A stretch of DNA of 64,000 bases from Buchnera aphidicola (Mindarus japonicus) (lineage in GTDB: Bacteria > Pseudomonadota > Gammaproteobacteria > Enterobacterales > Enterobacteriaceae). Under the pieces are notes generated by a model. That model had not been told where the DNA came from and made no database searches. It saw nothing but the letters and a program-made list of their open reading frames with translations. This document shows, piece after piece, positions 8,668-18,433 of this stretch. The position numbers were made by a program, and so were the translations under genes. The DNA is taken from positions 1 to 64,000 of the forward strand of contig NZ_CP135030.1 in assembly GCF_039393905.1 (NCBI RefSeq), given 5' to 3'. Numbering within the stretch: the stretch's first letter is position 1; every line of letters starts with the position of its first letter.

Positions 8668-11109
8668 TTAAAAATCTATATGACTTACATATAGAGCATT
8701 TTTTTCTATAAATTCTCTTCTTGGTTCTACAGCATCACCCATAAGAGTACTAAATATTAAATTTGCATTTGTAGCATTATTTATTAAAATTTTAGACATG
8801 TTTCTAGTTTTCGGATTCATCGTTGTGTTCCACAATTGTTCTGCATTCATCTCTCCTAATCCTTTATATCGTTGTATGAACATTCGACTTTTATTTTTTT
8901 TAAGTAAGATCTCCCAGTTTTTTTCAAATTCTGAAAAAAAATATTTTTCTTTTTCTTTTAAAATATATCCTTTTTTTATAATTAATAAGCTAAAAATTTT
9001 TCCTAAGTTGCTAATATTTTGATAATTGTAGCTTTTAAAAAAATCTTCTTTAATTTTAAAATTAAAAGACTTTTCTTTTGAATCACATTTTAGTAATAAA
9101 AAAAAATTTTCTATTTTTGATTTAACATTAATGTTTAATAAAGAATAAGTTTCTTTAAATTTTTTATTTAATTCCTTTGTTAAATGTAATGTCCAATTTT
9201 TGATATTTTTCTTGTTTTTAAAATCAGATAGAATAGGATGGTAAATTAATTCGTTTAAAAAATTTTCAGGATAATCATTTTCAATATTTTTAATCGATTT
9301 TTTTGCTTTATAATATAAAAATACTATTTTTTTTAAGGTCTTAGAACCCAATAAATTTTTTTTATAAACTGAAACAATTTTTTCATTATTTTTTATTTTT
9401 TCTTTAGAGAATAGTTCCATTCCTTTTAAAGTTGTTTGTATTTGGTAATCTTTCATTTCTTTTTCATCTTTTAAATAAGATTCTTTTTTCCCTTGTTTAA
9501 TTCTATATAAAGGAGGTTGAGCAATATATAAATGTCCTCGAGTAATTAATTCTGGCATTTGACGAAAAAAAAAGGTTAGTAATAAAGTTCGAATGTGAGA
9601 ACCATCTACATCAGCATCTGTCATTATAATAATACTATGATATCTTAATTTATCAGGATTGTATTCGTTTTTTCCTATTCCACAACCTAAAGCGGTAATT
9701 AGAGTTGCTATTTCCTGAGAAGAAAGCATTTTATCAAATCTTGCTTTTTCAACATTTAATATTTTTCCTTTCAAAGGTAAAATAGCTTGATTTCTTCGAT
9801 TTCTACCTTGTTTAGCAGATCCTCCTGCAGAATCTCCTTCTACTAAGTAAATTTCTGATAAAGCAGGATCTCTTTCTTGGCAATCAGCTAATTTTCCAGG
9901 TAAGTCAGCAATTTCTAAAGCTCCTTTTCTTCGAGTCATTTCTCTTGCTCGTTTTGCGGCATTTCTTGCTCTAGCTGCGTCTATAATTTTATTTACTATT
10001 GATTTTGCATCAATTGGATTTTCCAATAAATATTCTATTAAATATTCATTCATTAATGATTCAACAACAGATTTTACTTCTGAAGAAACTAATTTATTTT
10101 TTGTCTGAGAAGAAAATTTTGGATCTGGAACTTTTATAGAAATAATAGCCATTAATCCTTCTCTAGCATCTTCTCCAGTAGTGTTAACTTTATTTTTTTT
10201 TCCATATCCTTCTTTGTCTATATATGAATTCAATGTTCTAGTAATTGCTGCGCGAAATCCAGCTAAATGAGTTCCACCTTCCTGTTGAGGAATATTATTA
10301 GTAAAACAATATATATTTTCTTTAATTCCATTATTCCATTGTAAAGCGACTTCTACAATAATTTTTTCTTTTTTTGCAGAAAAATAAAATATTTTTGGAT
10401 GTATTGGTTTTTTAGATAAATTCAATAGTTTAATAAAAGCTTTAATACCTCCTTTATATTGATATAAATCTTTTATAGAATTTCTATTATCATTTAAAAA
10501 AATAGTAATTCCTGAATTTAAAAAAGAAAGCTCCTTTAGTCTTTTAGATAAAATTTCATATTTAAATTCGGTGATATTGCTAAATATTTTATGACTAGGC
10601 CAAAATCTAATATAAGTTCCAGTATCTTTAGTTTTTCCAATAGAAGTTAGTTTATTTTTAGGTATACCATTACAATAAATTTGTTTATAAATTTTTTTAT
10701 TTCTGTAAATAGTTAGTTCTAATTTTTCAGATAATGCGTTTACAACAGATATCCCTACTCCATGTAATCCTCCAGAAATTTTATAAGAATAGTTATCAAA
10801 TTTTCCTCCAGCATGTAACATGGTCATGATTACTTCTGCTGCTGAGATTTTTTCTTCAGGGTGAATATCTATGGGTATACCTCTTCCATCGTCTTTAATT
10901 GAAACTGAGTTATCTAAATGAATAGTAACAATAATTTTTTTACAGTAACCAGCTAAAGCTTCGTCAATTGAATTATCAACTGCTTCGAATACCATATGGT
11001 GCAGTCCTGTCCCATCATCTGTATTTCCTATGTACATACCAGGTCTTTTTTTTACAGCATCTAATCCTTTTAAAATTTTAATATTTGATGAATCATAATT
11101 ATTTTTCAT
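8668..11109 (-). CDS. gyrB: DNA gyrase subunit B
   Basis: ATPase subunit of the type II topoisomerase that introduces negative supercoils, 813 residues (E. coli 804). The GHKL ATP-binding site includes N46 in FEAVDNSIDEA. Next come the GGLHGVGISVVNALS block, the TOPRIM motif EGDSAGGSA, and the metal-binding DADVDGSHIR. QRYKGLGEMNAEQLW lies near the C-terminus. The ATG at 11109 is preceded by AGGAAAATTA. It follows dnaN on the same strand; recF, which lies between them in E. coli, is absent from the 108-base spacer. Confidence 0.97.
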   Translation of the reverse strand: MKNNYDSSNIKILKGLDAVKKRPGMYIGNTDDGTGLHHMVFEAVDNSIDEALAGYCKKIIVTIHLDNSVSIKDDGRGIPIDIHPEEKISAAEVIMTMLHAGGKFDNYSYKISGGLHGVGISVVNALSEKLELTIYRNKKIYKQIYCNGIPKNKLTSIGKTKDTGTYIRFWPSHKIFSNITEFKYEILSKRLKELSFLNSGITIFLNDNRNSIKDLYQYKGGIKAFIKLLNLSKKPIHPKIFYFSAKKEKIIVEVALQWNNGIKENIYCFTNNIPQQEGGTHLAGFRAAITRTLNSYIDKEGYGKKNKVNTTGEDAREGLMAIISIKVPDPKFSSQTKNKLVSSEVKSVVESLMNEYLIEYLLENPIDAKSIVNKIIDAARARNAAKRAREMTRRKGALEIADLPGKLADCQERDPALSEIYLVEGDSAGGSAKQGRNRRNQAILPLKGKILNVEKARFDKMLSSQEIATLITALGCGIGKNEYNPDKLRYHSIIIMTDADVDGSHIRTLLLTFFFRQMPELITRGHLYIAQPPLYRIKQGKKESYLKDEKEMKDYQIQTTLKGMELFSKEKIKNNEKIVSVYKKNLLGSKTLKKIVFLYYKAKKSIKNIENDYPENFLNELIYHPILSDFKNKKNIKNWTLHLTKELNKKFKETYSLLNINVKSKIENFFLLLKCDSKEKSFNFKIKEDFFKSYNYQNISNLGKIFSLLIIKKGYILKEKEKYFFSEFEKNWEILLKKNKSRMFIQRYKGLGEMNAEQLWNTTMNPKTRNMSKILINNATNANLIFSTLMGDAVEPRREFIEKNALYVSHIDF

Positions 11110-11217
11110 TAATTTTCCTGATAAATTGAATTAGTATAAAAATTTTTTAATAAAAATATAAATTAATTTAATTAAGTATTTTAAATAATATAAGTTTTAT
11201 TTTTTTAAATATAAATA

Positions 11218-12330
11218 TTATAGACGTAATGGCATAATTATATAGTGAATAGAGAACTCATCTTTTTCTTTAATTTGAACACTAGTAATTGGATTAGAAA
11301 ATAAAAGAGAAATATATTTCTTTTCTATAACATTTAAGATGTCTATTAAAAAATTAATATTAATAGATATTTTTATGTCTTCTTGTTGATAGTCAGTATT
11401 TATTATAGCTTTTGCTAATTCATCTTTTTGATTAGTAGTTATTAACTTTATCTTTTTATATGAAATGTAAAAAGTTACACTAGAAAGTCTTTCGTGAGAC
11501 AATATTGAAACTCTAGAAAGAGCTTCTTTTAATTCAATTGTATTAACATTAACTGAAGTATTATTTTTTGTAAGCAATATGTTTTTGTAACTTGGAAAAC
11601 TTCCTTCAATTATTTTAGTTATGAATGTTATTTCTTCTAGTTTTATTAAAACATTTTTTTTTCCAATAAAAATTATTAGTTTTGAATCTAGATTATCTAT
11701 TAAATGTATTAATTCTATTATTCCTTTTCGAGGAATAATTTTTGAAAATTTTACAGATTTTGGAATTTCTTCTATAATTACACTTGAAGCGATAGCCATA
11801 CGATATCCATCTGTAGCTATTACTTTGCATTTATTTTTATTAATTTTAAATAACACTCCATTTAAATAGTATCTAATATCTTGATTTCCCATACTAAAAT
11901 AAGTATAAAGTAACATTTTTTTAAATAATTTTTTAGAAATTGAAATTTTTGATATACATGTAAAATTCAAAATTTTGGGGAAATTTTCTACTGATGAAGT
12001 TGATAACATAAAAGAACAATTTTCAGTATTGATAAATAATTTCTTTTTTAATAGAGTAATATTTAATAATGTTTTTTTAGGAAGTTTTCTGCAAATATTT
12101 AATAGTTTTCTTCCTGAAACAAGAATCTCTCCCTTTTCAAAAACTTTAATCTCTTTAATTTTAATTGTAATTTCAATTTCTAAATTAGTTGCAGTTAACA
12201 AAAGAATATTTTCTTTGTTAATTTTTAATAAAACATTTGAAATAATTGGAAAAGATAAATTTTTAATTAATATTCCATTAATTTTTTGTATTGGTTTTAT
12301 TAAAAAATTTTGATATATAGAAAATTTCAT
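11218..12330 (-). CDS. dnaN: DNA polymerase III sliding clamp (beta subunit)
   Basis: Ring-shaped processivity factor for the replicase, 370 residues (E. coli 366). The three-fold clamp architecture is visible from N-terminal MKFSIYQNFLIKPIQKING through ATDGYRMAIA in the second domain to the C-terminal block HYIIMPLRL. The last residues MPLRL correspond to the conserved E. coli MPMRL. Only five bases separate its ATG from the dnaA stop, so the two are almost certainly cotranscribed. Confidence 0.95.
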   Translation of the reverse strand: MKFSIYQNFLIKPIQKINGILIKNLSFPIISNVLLKINKENILLLTATNLEIEITIKIKEIKVFEKGEILVSGRKLLNICRKLPKKTLLNITLLKKKLFINTENCSFMLSTSSVENFPKILNFTCISKISISKKLFKKMLLYTYFSMGNQDIRYYLNGVLFKINKNKCKVIATDGYRMAIASSVIIEEIPKSVKFSKIIPRKGIIELIHLIDNLDSKLIIFIGKKNVLIKLEEITFITKIIEGSFPSYKNILLTKNNTSVNVNTIELKEALSRVSILSHERLSSVTFYISYKKIKLITTNQKDELAKAIINTDYQQEDIKISININFLIDILNVIEKKYISLLFSNPITSVQIKEKDEFSIHYIIMPLRL

Positions 12331-12335
12331 AATTA

Positions 12336-13698
12336 TTATGAAGATAATAGTTTAATTAAGTTAGAAAAGTCTTCTTTTATAGAATACGTATGTTTTTGAA
12401 GTTGATATATTTTTTTACAAGCATGTAATACAGTAGTATGATCTCTTCCTCCAAATGCTTCACCAATTTCTGGTAGACTATGATTTGTTAATTTTTTGGC
12501 AATCATCATTGCCATTTGTCTAGGTCTGGTAATAGACCGAGAACGTTTTCGAGATAAAATATCAGATATTTTTATCTTATAATATTTAGCAACTGTTTTT
12601 TGAATTTTTTCAATAGTTATAATTTTTTTTTGTAATTCAAAAATATGGCGTAAAGCATCTTTTGCAAAGTCAATTGTAATCATTTTACTGCTAAATTTTG
12701 CATTAGCAATGATGGTATTTAAAGCGCCTTCCAGTTCTCGAATATTAGATTTTAATTTTTTAGCTATAAAAAAAGCTACTTCATTTGGTAAATAAACATT
12801 TTTTTCTTCTGCTTTTTGCATAAGGATGGCTACTCTTGTTTCTAATTCTGGTGGTTCAATAGAAATTGTTAATCCCCAGCTAAACCTTGATTTTAGTCGA
12901 TCTTCTACTCCTATAATTTTCTTAGGGTAACGATCAGAAGTTAATATTATCTGTTGGTTTTTATCAAAAAGAGCATTAAAAGTATGAAAAAGTTCTTCTT
13001 GTGATCGTTCTTTATTTGCAAAAAATTGTATATCGTCAATTAATAATGTATTTACAGAACGATAATATGTTTTAAACTTTTCAATTTCATTGTTTTTTAA
13101 TGCTTTCACCATATTTTGAACAAAAGATTCTGAGTTCATATAAATTACTTTTGCATTATAAGAATTACTCAGAATGCTATTTCCTACAGCATGTAAAAGA
13201 TGTGTTTTACCTAATCCTGTTTTTCCATATAAAAAGAGGGGATTATATGACTTACCTGGATTTTTAGCAATTTGAAAAGCTGCAGCTCTTGCTAATTGAT
13301 TGGATTTACCTTCTATAAAATTTTTAAAACTATATTTACTATTAATTTTACATGTTTTAGAAAATGAATAAAAAGAAGAATAAATATCCCATTTTTTACG
13401 AATAAAAAAATTTTCTTTATTATTTATTTTTTTTTTTTAATTTTATGGTAACGTTTTTTTTAGTTATTTTAAAATTTAATATAGGAGAATTATTTTTACA
13501 AAGATTATTTAATAACTGATGCAAAATTTTTAAATATTTATCTTTTACCCAGTCTAGTACAAATCGGTTAGGAGCATGCAGTTCTAATATATTATTTTTT
13601 AATTTTGCTTTTAAAGGTCGTATCCACATACTAAATTCTGTAGGAGATAATTCTTCCTGTAATTGAATAAGACATTTTTTCCAAAGTAAAAGGCACAT
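12336..13698 (-). CDS. dnaA: Chromosomal replication initiator DnaA, frameshifted at a poly(A) tract
   Basis: AAA+ initiator that opens oriC. The reading starts with MCLLLWKKCLIQLQEEL at 13698, matching the E. coli N-terminus; an upstream in-frame start at 13755 would add non-homologous residues. The first frame stops at 13420, just past a run of 12 A (12 T on the plus strand, 13427-13438). The other frame is open from that run to 12336. It contains Walker A GKTGLGKT (near 13210-13235), LLIDDIQFF (Walker B), the arginine-finger and sensor regions, and the DNA-binding signature GGRDHTTVLHAC. Reading the run as 11 (or 14) A gives one protein of about 453 residues, normal for the family. So the only lesion is one extra base in a homopolymer. 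The alternatives are a true pseudogene, rescue by slippage, or a sequencing error. Confidence 0.88.
13427..13438 (-). other. Poly(A)12 frameshift site in dnaA
   Basis: Twelve consecutive A on the coding strand mark the point where dnaA changes frame. The upstream frame reads through TTA AAA AAA AAA AAT AAA TAA and ends at 13420. Dropping one A continues as L-K-K-K-I-N-N-K-E-N-F-F into the downstream frame. Homopolymers of this length are known slippage sites for RNA polymerase in AT-rich endosymbionts. Confidence 0.85.
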
Positions 13699-14020
13699 AA
13701 GGTAAACTTCTCGCATGTAAGATACAATAAAAAGATATTTAAAATTGTAAAACATTTATAAAAAAATTTTTATTAATAAAATTTTTTTTGTAAAGATTTT
13801 TTTATATTTATTTTTAAAAAAAAGAAGAATATGTATTTTTAGATAAGTAAATTATTTTTTTATGTTAAAAAAATATTTTTTTTGCTAAAATTAATTAATT
13901 TAAAATTTATAAAAAGATAATTGACTCTGTATTTTATAATTATTATTCTTTAGTATGAAATACTTTAATCAGCATATAATATATGTTTATATCTATAATT
14001 TTAACAAGTAAGGATTAATA
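13699..14020. promoter_or_regulatory. Divergent dnaA / rpmH intergenic region
   Basis: These 322 bases separate the divergent dnaA and rpmH starts and should hold both promoters, as in E. coli. A TATAAT lies at 13975-13980, 41 bases before rpmH, without a convincing -35 at the right distance. A TTGACT is at 13921-13926, but its spacing to the nearest TATAAT is far too short. I see no DnaA box of the TTATCCACA type and no coding sequence. Confidence 0.4.
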
Positions 14021-14167
14021 ATGAAAAGAACATTCCAACCATCTATTCTTAAACGTAATCGTTCTCATGGTTTTCGTTTTAGAATGAGCACAAAAAATGG
14101 TCGTCATATTTTATCACGTAGACGTTCTAAATTAAGAGTTCGTTTAACTATATCTTCTAGGTCATAA
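14021..14167 (+). CDS. rpmH: Ribosomal protein bL34
   Basis: Small, very basic 50S protein of 48 residues (MKRTFQPSILKRNR, then GFRFRMSTKNGRHILSRRR, ending LRVRLTISSRS). The family is normally 44-47 residues. The start is ATG at 14021 with AAGGA about nine bases upstream. It heads the rpmH-rnpA-yidD-yidC cluster in the E. coli order. Confidence 0.96.
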   Translation: MKRTFQPSILKRNRSHGFRFRMSTKNGRHILSRRRSKLRVRLTISSRS

Positions 14168-14174
14168 AAAAAAA

Positions 14175-14522
14175 GTGATTAAATATTTATTTAAAAAAAA
14201 AATGAAATTATTAAATTCTTTTGAATTTGAAAATGTTTTTCGTAAACCTTTTCATAAAGTTGAAAATTCGAAAATAATAATATTTAGTTGTTCAAATTTT
14301 TCAGAAGTCCCTAGATTAGGAATTAGTATAGCACGGAAACAAATAAAACTATCTCATGAAAGAATTAGAATTAAAAGATTAATTAGAGAAACATTTCGTT
14401 TATCGCAATATAAATTAGTAAAAATGGATTTTGTTGTTATAGTAAAAAAAGAAGTTATGTTTTTTAAAAATAATTTATTAAATAAAATTTTAAGGAATTT
14501 ATGGTATCGTCATTATCAATAG
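14175..14522 (+). CDS. rnpA: Ribonuclease P protein component
   Basis: Protein subunit of RNase P, which matures tRNA 5' ends together with the RNA rnpB (not in this window). The 115-residue protein has the RNA-binding helix HERIRIKRLIRETFRL, the RNR-like motif of the family. MDFVVIVKK and LWYRH follow near the end. The start is GTG at 14175, as in E. coli, seven bases after rpmH. Its 3' end overlaps yidD by 22 bases. Confidence 0.93.
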   Translation: MIKYLFKKKMKLLNSFEFENVFRKPFHKVENSKIIIFSCSNFSEVPRLGISIARKQIKLSHERIRIKRLIRETFRLSQYKLVKMDFVVIVKKEVMFFKNNLLNKILRNLWYRHYQ

Positions 14523-14773
14523 TCTCTCGAATTTCAATATATTTAATATATATTTATCAATATTTTATTAGTTATTTGATTTATCCATCATGTAGATTTT
14601 ATCCAACGTGTTCAGAATATGCTAAAATTTCAATATATCGATTCGGATTATTTAGATCTATTTTTTTGATCACAAAAAGAATTTGTAAATGTCATCCTTT
14701 ACATACTGGTGGTTTTGATAGTGTTCCAATTTATAATAAGGAAGTAAAAAAACATCATGGATCTACAACGTAA
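14501..14773 (+). CDS. yidD: Membrane protein insertion efficiency factor YidD
   Basis: Small DUF37-family protein of 90 residues, associated with YidC-dependent membrane insertion. It shows the conserved cysteine block SCRFYPTCSEYA near residue 30 and the CKCHPLHTGGFDSVP block. It overlaps rnpA by 22 bases and yidC by 17 bases, as in E. coli, which points to translational coupling of the three genes. Confidence 0.92.
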   Translation: MVSSLSIVSRISIYLIYIYQYFISYLIYPSCRFYPTCSEYAKISIYRFGLFRSIFLITKRICKCHPLHTGGFDSVPIYNKEVKKHHGSTT

Positions 14774-16346
14774 CTTTTTTATTTTTCTATTTTTTATTTT
14801 ATCATTTTTTCTTTGGAAGGAATATAAAAAAGAAACTTTCATTCAACCAGAAGTAAGTAAAGAGAAAATGCATGTATCTAATTTTATTAATTATAAAGAT
14901 GAAATTTCTAATAGTATTAGAATTAAAACAGATGTTTTATCTTTAAAAGTAAATATGAGAGGAGGAGATATAGTTCAAGCAAATTTAAATAATTATAAAA
15001 AAGATTTACATTCAAGAGAATCTTTTCAATTATTATATACTAAACCATCATTTTTATATCATGCTAAAAGTGGTTTAATAGGTAAAGATGGAATAGATAA
15101 CTTTAGTGTTAACGAACGACCTATATATCAATCGAATAAAAGAACATTTGAATTAGAAAAAGATAAAACGGAGTTAAGAGTTCCAATATGGTTTCTTTCA
15201 AAAAAAAACATTTTATATAAAAAAACGTTTGTTTTTAAGAAAGGAAAATACGATGTTTATATGGATTATGATATATTGAATTTAAGTAAAAAAAGAATAG
15301 AAATGCAATTACTTAATGAATTACAGCAAAATGCAAATATTCCAAAAACTCAGCAAAATAAATATAAGCAAAATTTAATGCTTCATACTTTTAGGGGAAC
15401 GGCTTATTCTTCTATTCAAAATAAGTTTAAAAAATATAAATTTGAAGATATTGTAAGTAATAAACAACTTAAATTAAAAACTAATAGTGGTTGGATAGCA
15501 ATGGTGCAACAGTATTTCAGCACTGCTTGGATACCTAAAGAAAAAGATATTATTGATTATATATATACTTTTAAATCAAAGAAAAATTTAGTCAACATAG
15601 CTTATATATCTAAAAAAATTTATGTTAATCCAAATACTCATAAAAAAATTAGTTCAATATTATGGATTGGTCCTGAAATTCAAGATCAGATGAGATTAGT
15701 CGCTCCTAATTTAGATTTAACTGTAGATTATGGTTGGTTATGGTTTATTTCTCAACCATTATTTCAATTATTGCGATGTCTACATTTTTTAGTTGGAAAT
15801 TGGGGAGTTTCTATTGTGTTAATTACATTAATTATTAAATTATTAATGTATCCTTTAACTAGAGCTCAATATAAATCTATGATAAGAATGAAAAAAGTAC
15901 AGCCTAAAATTGACATTATTAAGGAAAAATTTAGTAATGATAAAAAGAAATTAAGTCAAGAAATTATGAGGTTGTATCAAAAAGAAAAAATTAATCCTTT
16001 TGGAGGATGTTTTCCTGTATTGTTGCAAATGCCAATTTTTTTAGCTTTATATTATATGTTAACCTCTTCTATAGAATTAAGGCATGCTCCTTTTTTATTA
16101 TGGATTTTAGATTTGTCTTCTTACGATCCTTATTATATTTTACCTATATTAATGGGTTTATCTATGTTTTTAATTCAAAAAACATCTTTGAATGATATTT
16201 CAGATCCAATACAAAAAAAAATAATGTATCTAATGCCTTTTATATTTATTTTCTTTTTTTTATGGTTTCCTTCTGGATTAGTTCTTTACTATATTTCTAG
16301 TAATTTAATTACTATAATTCAACAAAAATTAATTTTTAATAATTGA
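14757..16346 (+). CDS. yidC: Membrane protein insertase YidC
   Basis: Inserts and folds inner-membrane proteins, including Fo subunits a and c encoded in this window, alone or with SecYEG. The 529-residue protein starts with MDLQRNFF and a first membrane helix. A large periplasmic domain spans about residues 40-340, and the conserved insertase core occupies about 340-525. The family block LTRAQYKSMIRMKKVQPKI holds the conserved hydrophilic-groove arginine. It is slightly shorter than E. coli (548). Confidence 0.95.
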   Translation: MDLQRNFFIFLFFILSFFLWKEYKKETFIQPEVSKEKMHVSNFINYKDEISNSIRIKTDVLSLKVNMRGGDIVQANLNNYKKDLHSRESFQLLYTKPSFLYHAKSGLIGKDGIDNFSVNERPIYQSNKRTFELEKDKTELRVPIWFLSKKNILYKKTFVFKKGKYDVYMDYDILNLSKKRIEMQLLNELQQNANIPKTQQNKYKQNLMLHTFRGTAYSSIQNKFKKYKFEDIVSNKQLKLKTNSGWIAMVQQYFSTAWIPKEKDIIDYIYTFKSKKNLVNIAYISKKIYVNPNTHKKISSILWIGPEIQDQMRLVAPNLDLTVDYGWLWFISQPLFQLLRCLHFLVGNWGVSIVLITLIIKLLMYPLTRAQYKSMIRMKKVQPKIDIIKEKFSNDKKKLSQEIMRLYQKEKINPFGGCFPVLLQMPIFLALYYMLTSSIELRHAPFLLWILDLSSYDPYYILPILMGLSMFLIQKTSLNDISDPIQKKIMYLMPFIFIFFFLWFPSGLVLYYISSNLITIIQQKLIFNN

Positions 16347-16444
16347 TTAAAAAATAAGAATTCAATTTCTTACTTAAAGAATAAGTATTATTTTTAATAA
16401 ATTTTATTTTTAAAAAAAAAATATTTTTTGAGAGAATGTTTTAT

Positions 16445-17806
16445 ATGCTAAAAACAGATACAATTGTTTCACAAATTACTCCAAAAGGAAAATCCGCGAT
16501 TGGAGTTATACGCGTTTCAGGAATTAACACAAGAAAGGTAATTTCAAAAGTATTAAAAAAAAAAATTAAACCAAGGTATGTTTATTACGTAAATTTTTTT
16601 GATAAAAAAAACATTATTTTAGATAGTGGTATAGCAATATGGTTTGTATCACCAAATTCATTTACAGGAGAAGATGTATTAGAATTACATAGTCATGGGA
16701 ATCCAATAATCTTAAATTCTATTATTGAAAGAATTATTTCAATAGACGGAATAAGAATAGCAGAACCAGGAGAGTTTTCAAAAAGAGCATTTTTAAATGG
16801 AAAAATTGATTTAGTTCAAGCAGAAGCAATATCAGATGTGATTAACGCACAGTCTCGCCATGCTGTTCAAGCATCTTTAAATTCTTTAAAAGGTATTTTT
16901 TCAAGATATATTAAAGATTTAATAAAATTAATATTAAAATTATGTGTTCATATAGAAGCTGAAATTAATTTTTCGGAAGAAGAAAACATTACTTTAGATT
17001 TTAATATTAGTTATCAACTAAGAAATATATCTTTAAGTTTTTCAAAATTTAATAAGTTTTCGATAGAAAACAATACTGAAAAAGAAGCAGTTCGAGTAGT
17101 TATTGTTGGTCATCCTAACGCAGGAAAATCTAGTTTATTCAATGCCTTAGTTCTTGAAGATCGATCAATAGTAACTGACATTTCTGGAACCACTAGAGAT
17201 GTAATTTATGAAAATTTATTAATAAATGGAACAAATGTTAAAATAGTCGATACAGCTGGGCTGCATGATTCTAAAGATAGAGTTGAAAAAATTGGAATTC
17301 AAAAAGCATGGGAAGAAATTAAAATTGCAGAATATATATTTTTTGTTATAGATGCAAATCTAAACATAGAAATACAAAAAAAACATTTTGAAAAATTTAT
17401 TTTTTCTTTATCAGATAATTCAAAGAATATTATAATTATTTTAAACAAAATTGATCTTGTTAAAAAAAATAAAAAATTATTTACTTCTAAAAAACATTTA
17501 GTAATAAAAATATCTGTTAAGAAGGATATTGGAATTAACTTAATTCAAAAGATATTAAAAGAAAGTATTATTTTTTATGGAAATACAGAAGATAAATTTT
17601 TAGCACGTTTTCGTCATATAAGTGCTTTAAAAATTGCTAAAAAACAGTTTATTATAGCAAGAAAAAATTGGAATAAGCAAAAAAATATCGAACTATTAGC
17701 AGAAGATTTAAAAATAATTCAAAATACATTAAATAAAATTACTGGAAAAATAACTTCCGATGATGTATTAAAAAAAATTTTTTCTGAATTTTGTATTGGA
17801 AAATAA
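16445..17806 (+). CDS. mnmE: tRNA modification GTPase MnmE (TrmE/ThdF)
   Basis: GTPase partner of MnmG in U34 modification of tRNA. It has an N-terminal formyl-THF-binding domain beginning DTIVSQITPKGKSAIGVIRVSG. A G domain is inserted in the helical domain, with P-loop GHPNAGKSS, DTAG and NKID. The C-terminal CIGK carries the catalytic cysteine. I start it at 16445 (MLKTDTI), because GAGAG at 16430-16434 is well spaced for this ATG. The ATG at 16436 would sit almost on top of that site. The resulting length of 453 residues equals the family norm. Confidence 0.95.
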   Translation: MLKTDTIVSQITPKGKSAIGVIRVSGINTRKVISKVLKKKIKPRYVYYVNFFDKKNIILDSGIAIWFVSPNSFTGEDVLELHSHGNPIILNSIIERIISIDGIRIAEPGEFSKRAFLNGKIDLVQAEAISDVINAQSRHAVQASLNSLKGIFSRYIKDLIKLILKLCVHIEAEINFSEEENITLDFNISYQLRNISLSFSKFNKFSIENNTEKEAVRVVIVGHPNAGKSSLFNALVLEDRSIVTDISGTTRDVIYENLLINGTNVKIVDTAGLHDSKDRVEKIGIQKAWEEIKIAEYIFFVIDANLNIEIQKKHFEKFIFSLSDNSKNIIIILNKIDLVKKNKKLFTSKKHLVIKISVKKDIGINLIQKILKESIIFYGNTEDKFLARFRHISALKIAKKQFIIARKNWNKQKNIELLAEDLKIIQNTLNKITGKITSDDVLKKIFSEFCIGK

Positions 17807-17817
17807 TTTTTAATATA

Positions 17818-17890
17818 TGCCCGAAGGCGGAATTGAACCACCGACACGGGGATTTTCAGTCCCCTGCTCTACCGACTGAGCTATTCGGGC
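17818..17890 (-). tRNA. pheT: tRNA-Phe (GAA)
   Basis: 73-nt cloverleaf on the minus strand. The acceptor GCCCGAA pairs with TTCGGGC, the anticodon loop is CTGAAAA (anticodon GAA), and the T arm is GGTGG-TTCAATT-CCGCC. It is nearly identical to E. coli tRNA-Phe. The bases after the discriminator A are T-A-T, so the CCA end is not encoded. It stands alone between mnmE and groES. Confidence 0.97.
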
Positions 17891-17971
17891 TATAAAGTAT
17901 TTAAACATTATTTGGATACTTATGTCAAATATTTTATAAATATCTTATCTTTAATTAAATAAAAATGAATA

Positions 17972-18005
17972 CCCCCCTTGAAAATTTCTTTATTCATCCC
18001 TATAT
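17972..18005 (+). promoter_or_regulatory. Sigma-32 (heat-shock) promoter of groESL
   Basis: The -35 element CCCCCCTTGAAA (ending 17983) and the -10-like CATCCCTATAT (17995-18005) lie about 90 bases before groES. They match the layout of the E. coli groE sigma-32 promoter (CCCCCTTGAA, then CATCCCCAT). This GC-rich patch survives in an otherwise AT-rich spacer. The gene for sigma-32, rpoH, lies at 24595. Confidence 0.85.
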
Positions 18006-18089
18006 CAATTATAGGAAACTTGTTAAAAAATTTAATTTTTTAATAAAAAAAAATTAATTTTTTTGAATTTTTAAAGGAGAAGTAAAAAA

Positions 18090-18383
18090 ATGAAAATTCG
18101 TCCATTACATGATCGTGTTATAATAAAAAGAAATGAAGTTGAATTAAAATCAGCAGGTGGAATTGTTTTAACTGGTTCTGCAGCTGGAAAATCTACTAGA
18201 GGAACAATTACAGCGGTAGGTAATGGAAGAGTGTTAGAAAATGGAAAAGTAAAACCTTTAGATGTAAAGGTCGGAGATGTAGTAATTTTTAATGAAGGAT
18301 ATGGAGCAAAAACTGAAAAAATTGATAATACAGAGTTATTAATTTTAACAGAGAGTGATATTTTAGCAGTTGTTGAAGAGTAA
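18090..18383 (+). CDS. groES: Co-chaperonin GroES
   Basis: Ten-kilodalton lid of the GroEL folding chamber, 97 residues as in E. coli. It starts MKIRPLHDRVIIKR. The mobile loop that contacts GroEL is near residues 17-32 (SAGGIVLTGSAAGKS). AAAGGAGAAG upstream of the ATG is a strong ribosome-binding site. It forms an operon with groEL behind the sigma-32 promoter. Confidence 0.97.
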   Translation: MKIRPLHDRVIIKRNEVELKSAGGIVLTGSAAGKSTRGTITAVGNGRVLENGKVKPLDVKVGDVVIFNEGYGAKTEKIDNTELLILTESDILAVVEE

Positions 18384-18433
18384 AGTTAACCAACATATTT
18401 ACTGATAAAACACTTACTTAAGGGAAATTTCTA

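Noticed and set aside
11975..12313. Open frame of 112 codons antisense to dnaN
   Set aside because: Overlaps the conserved N-terminal clamp domain; low-complexity hydrophobic translation only.
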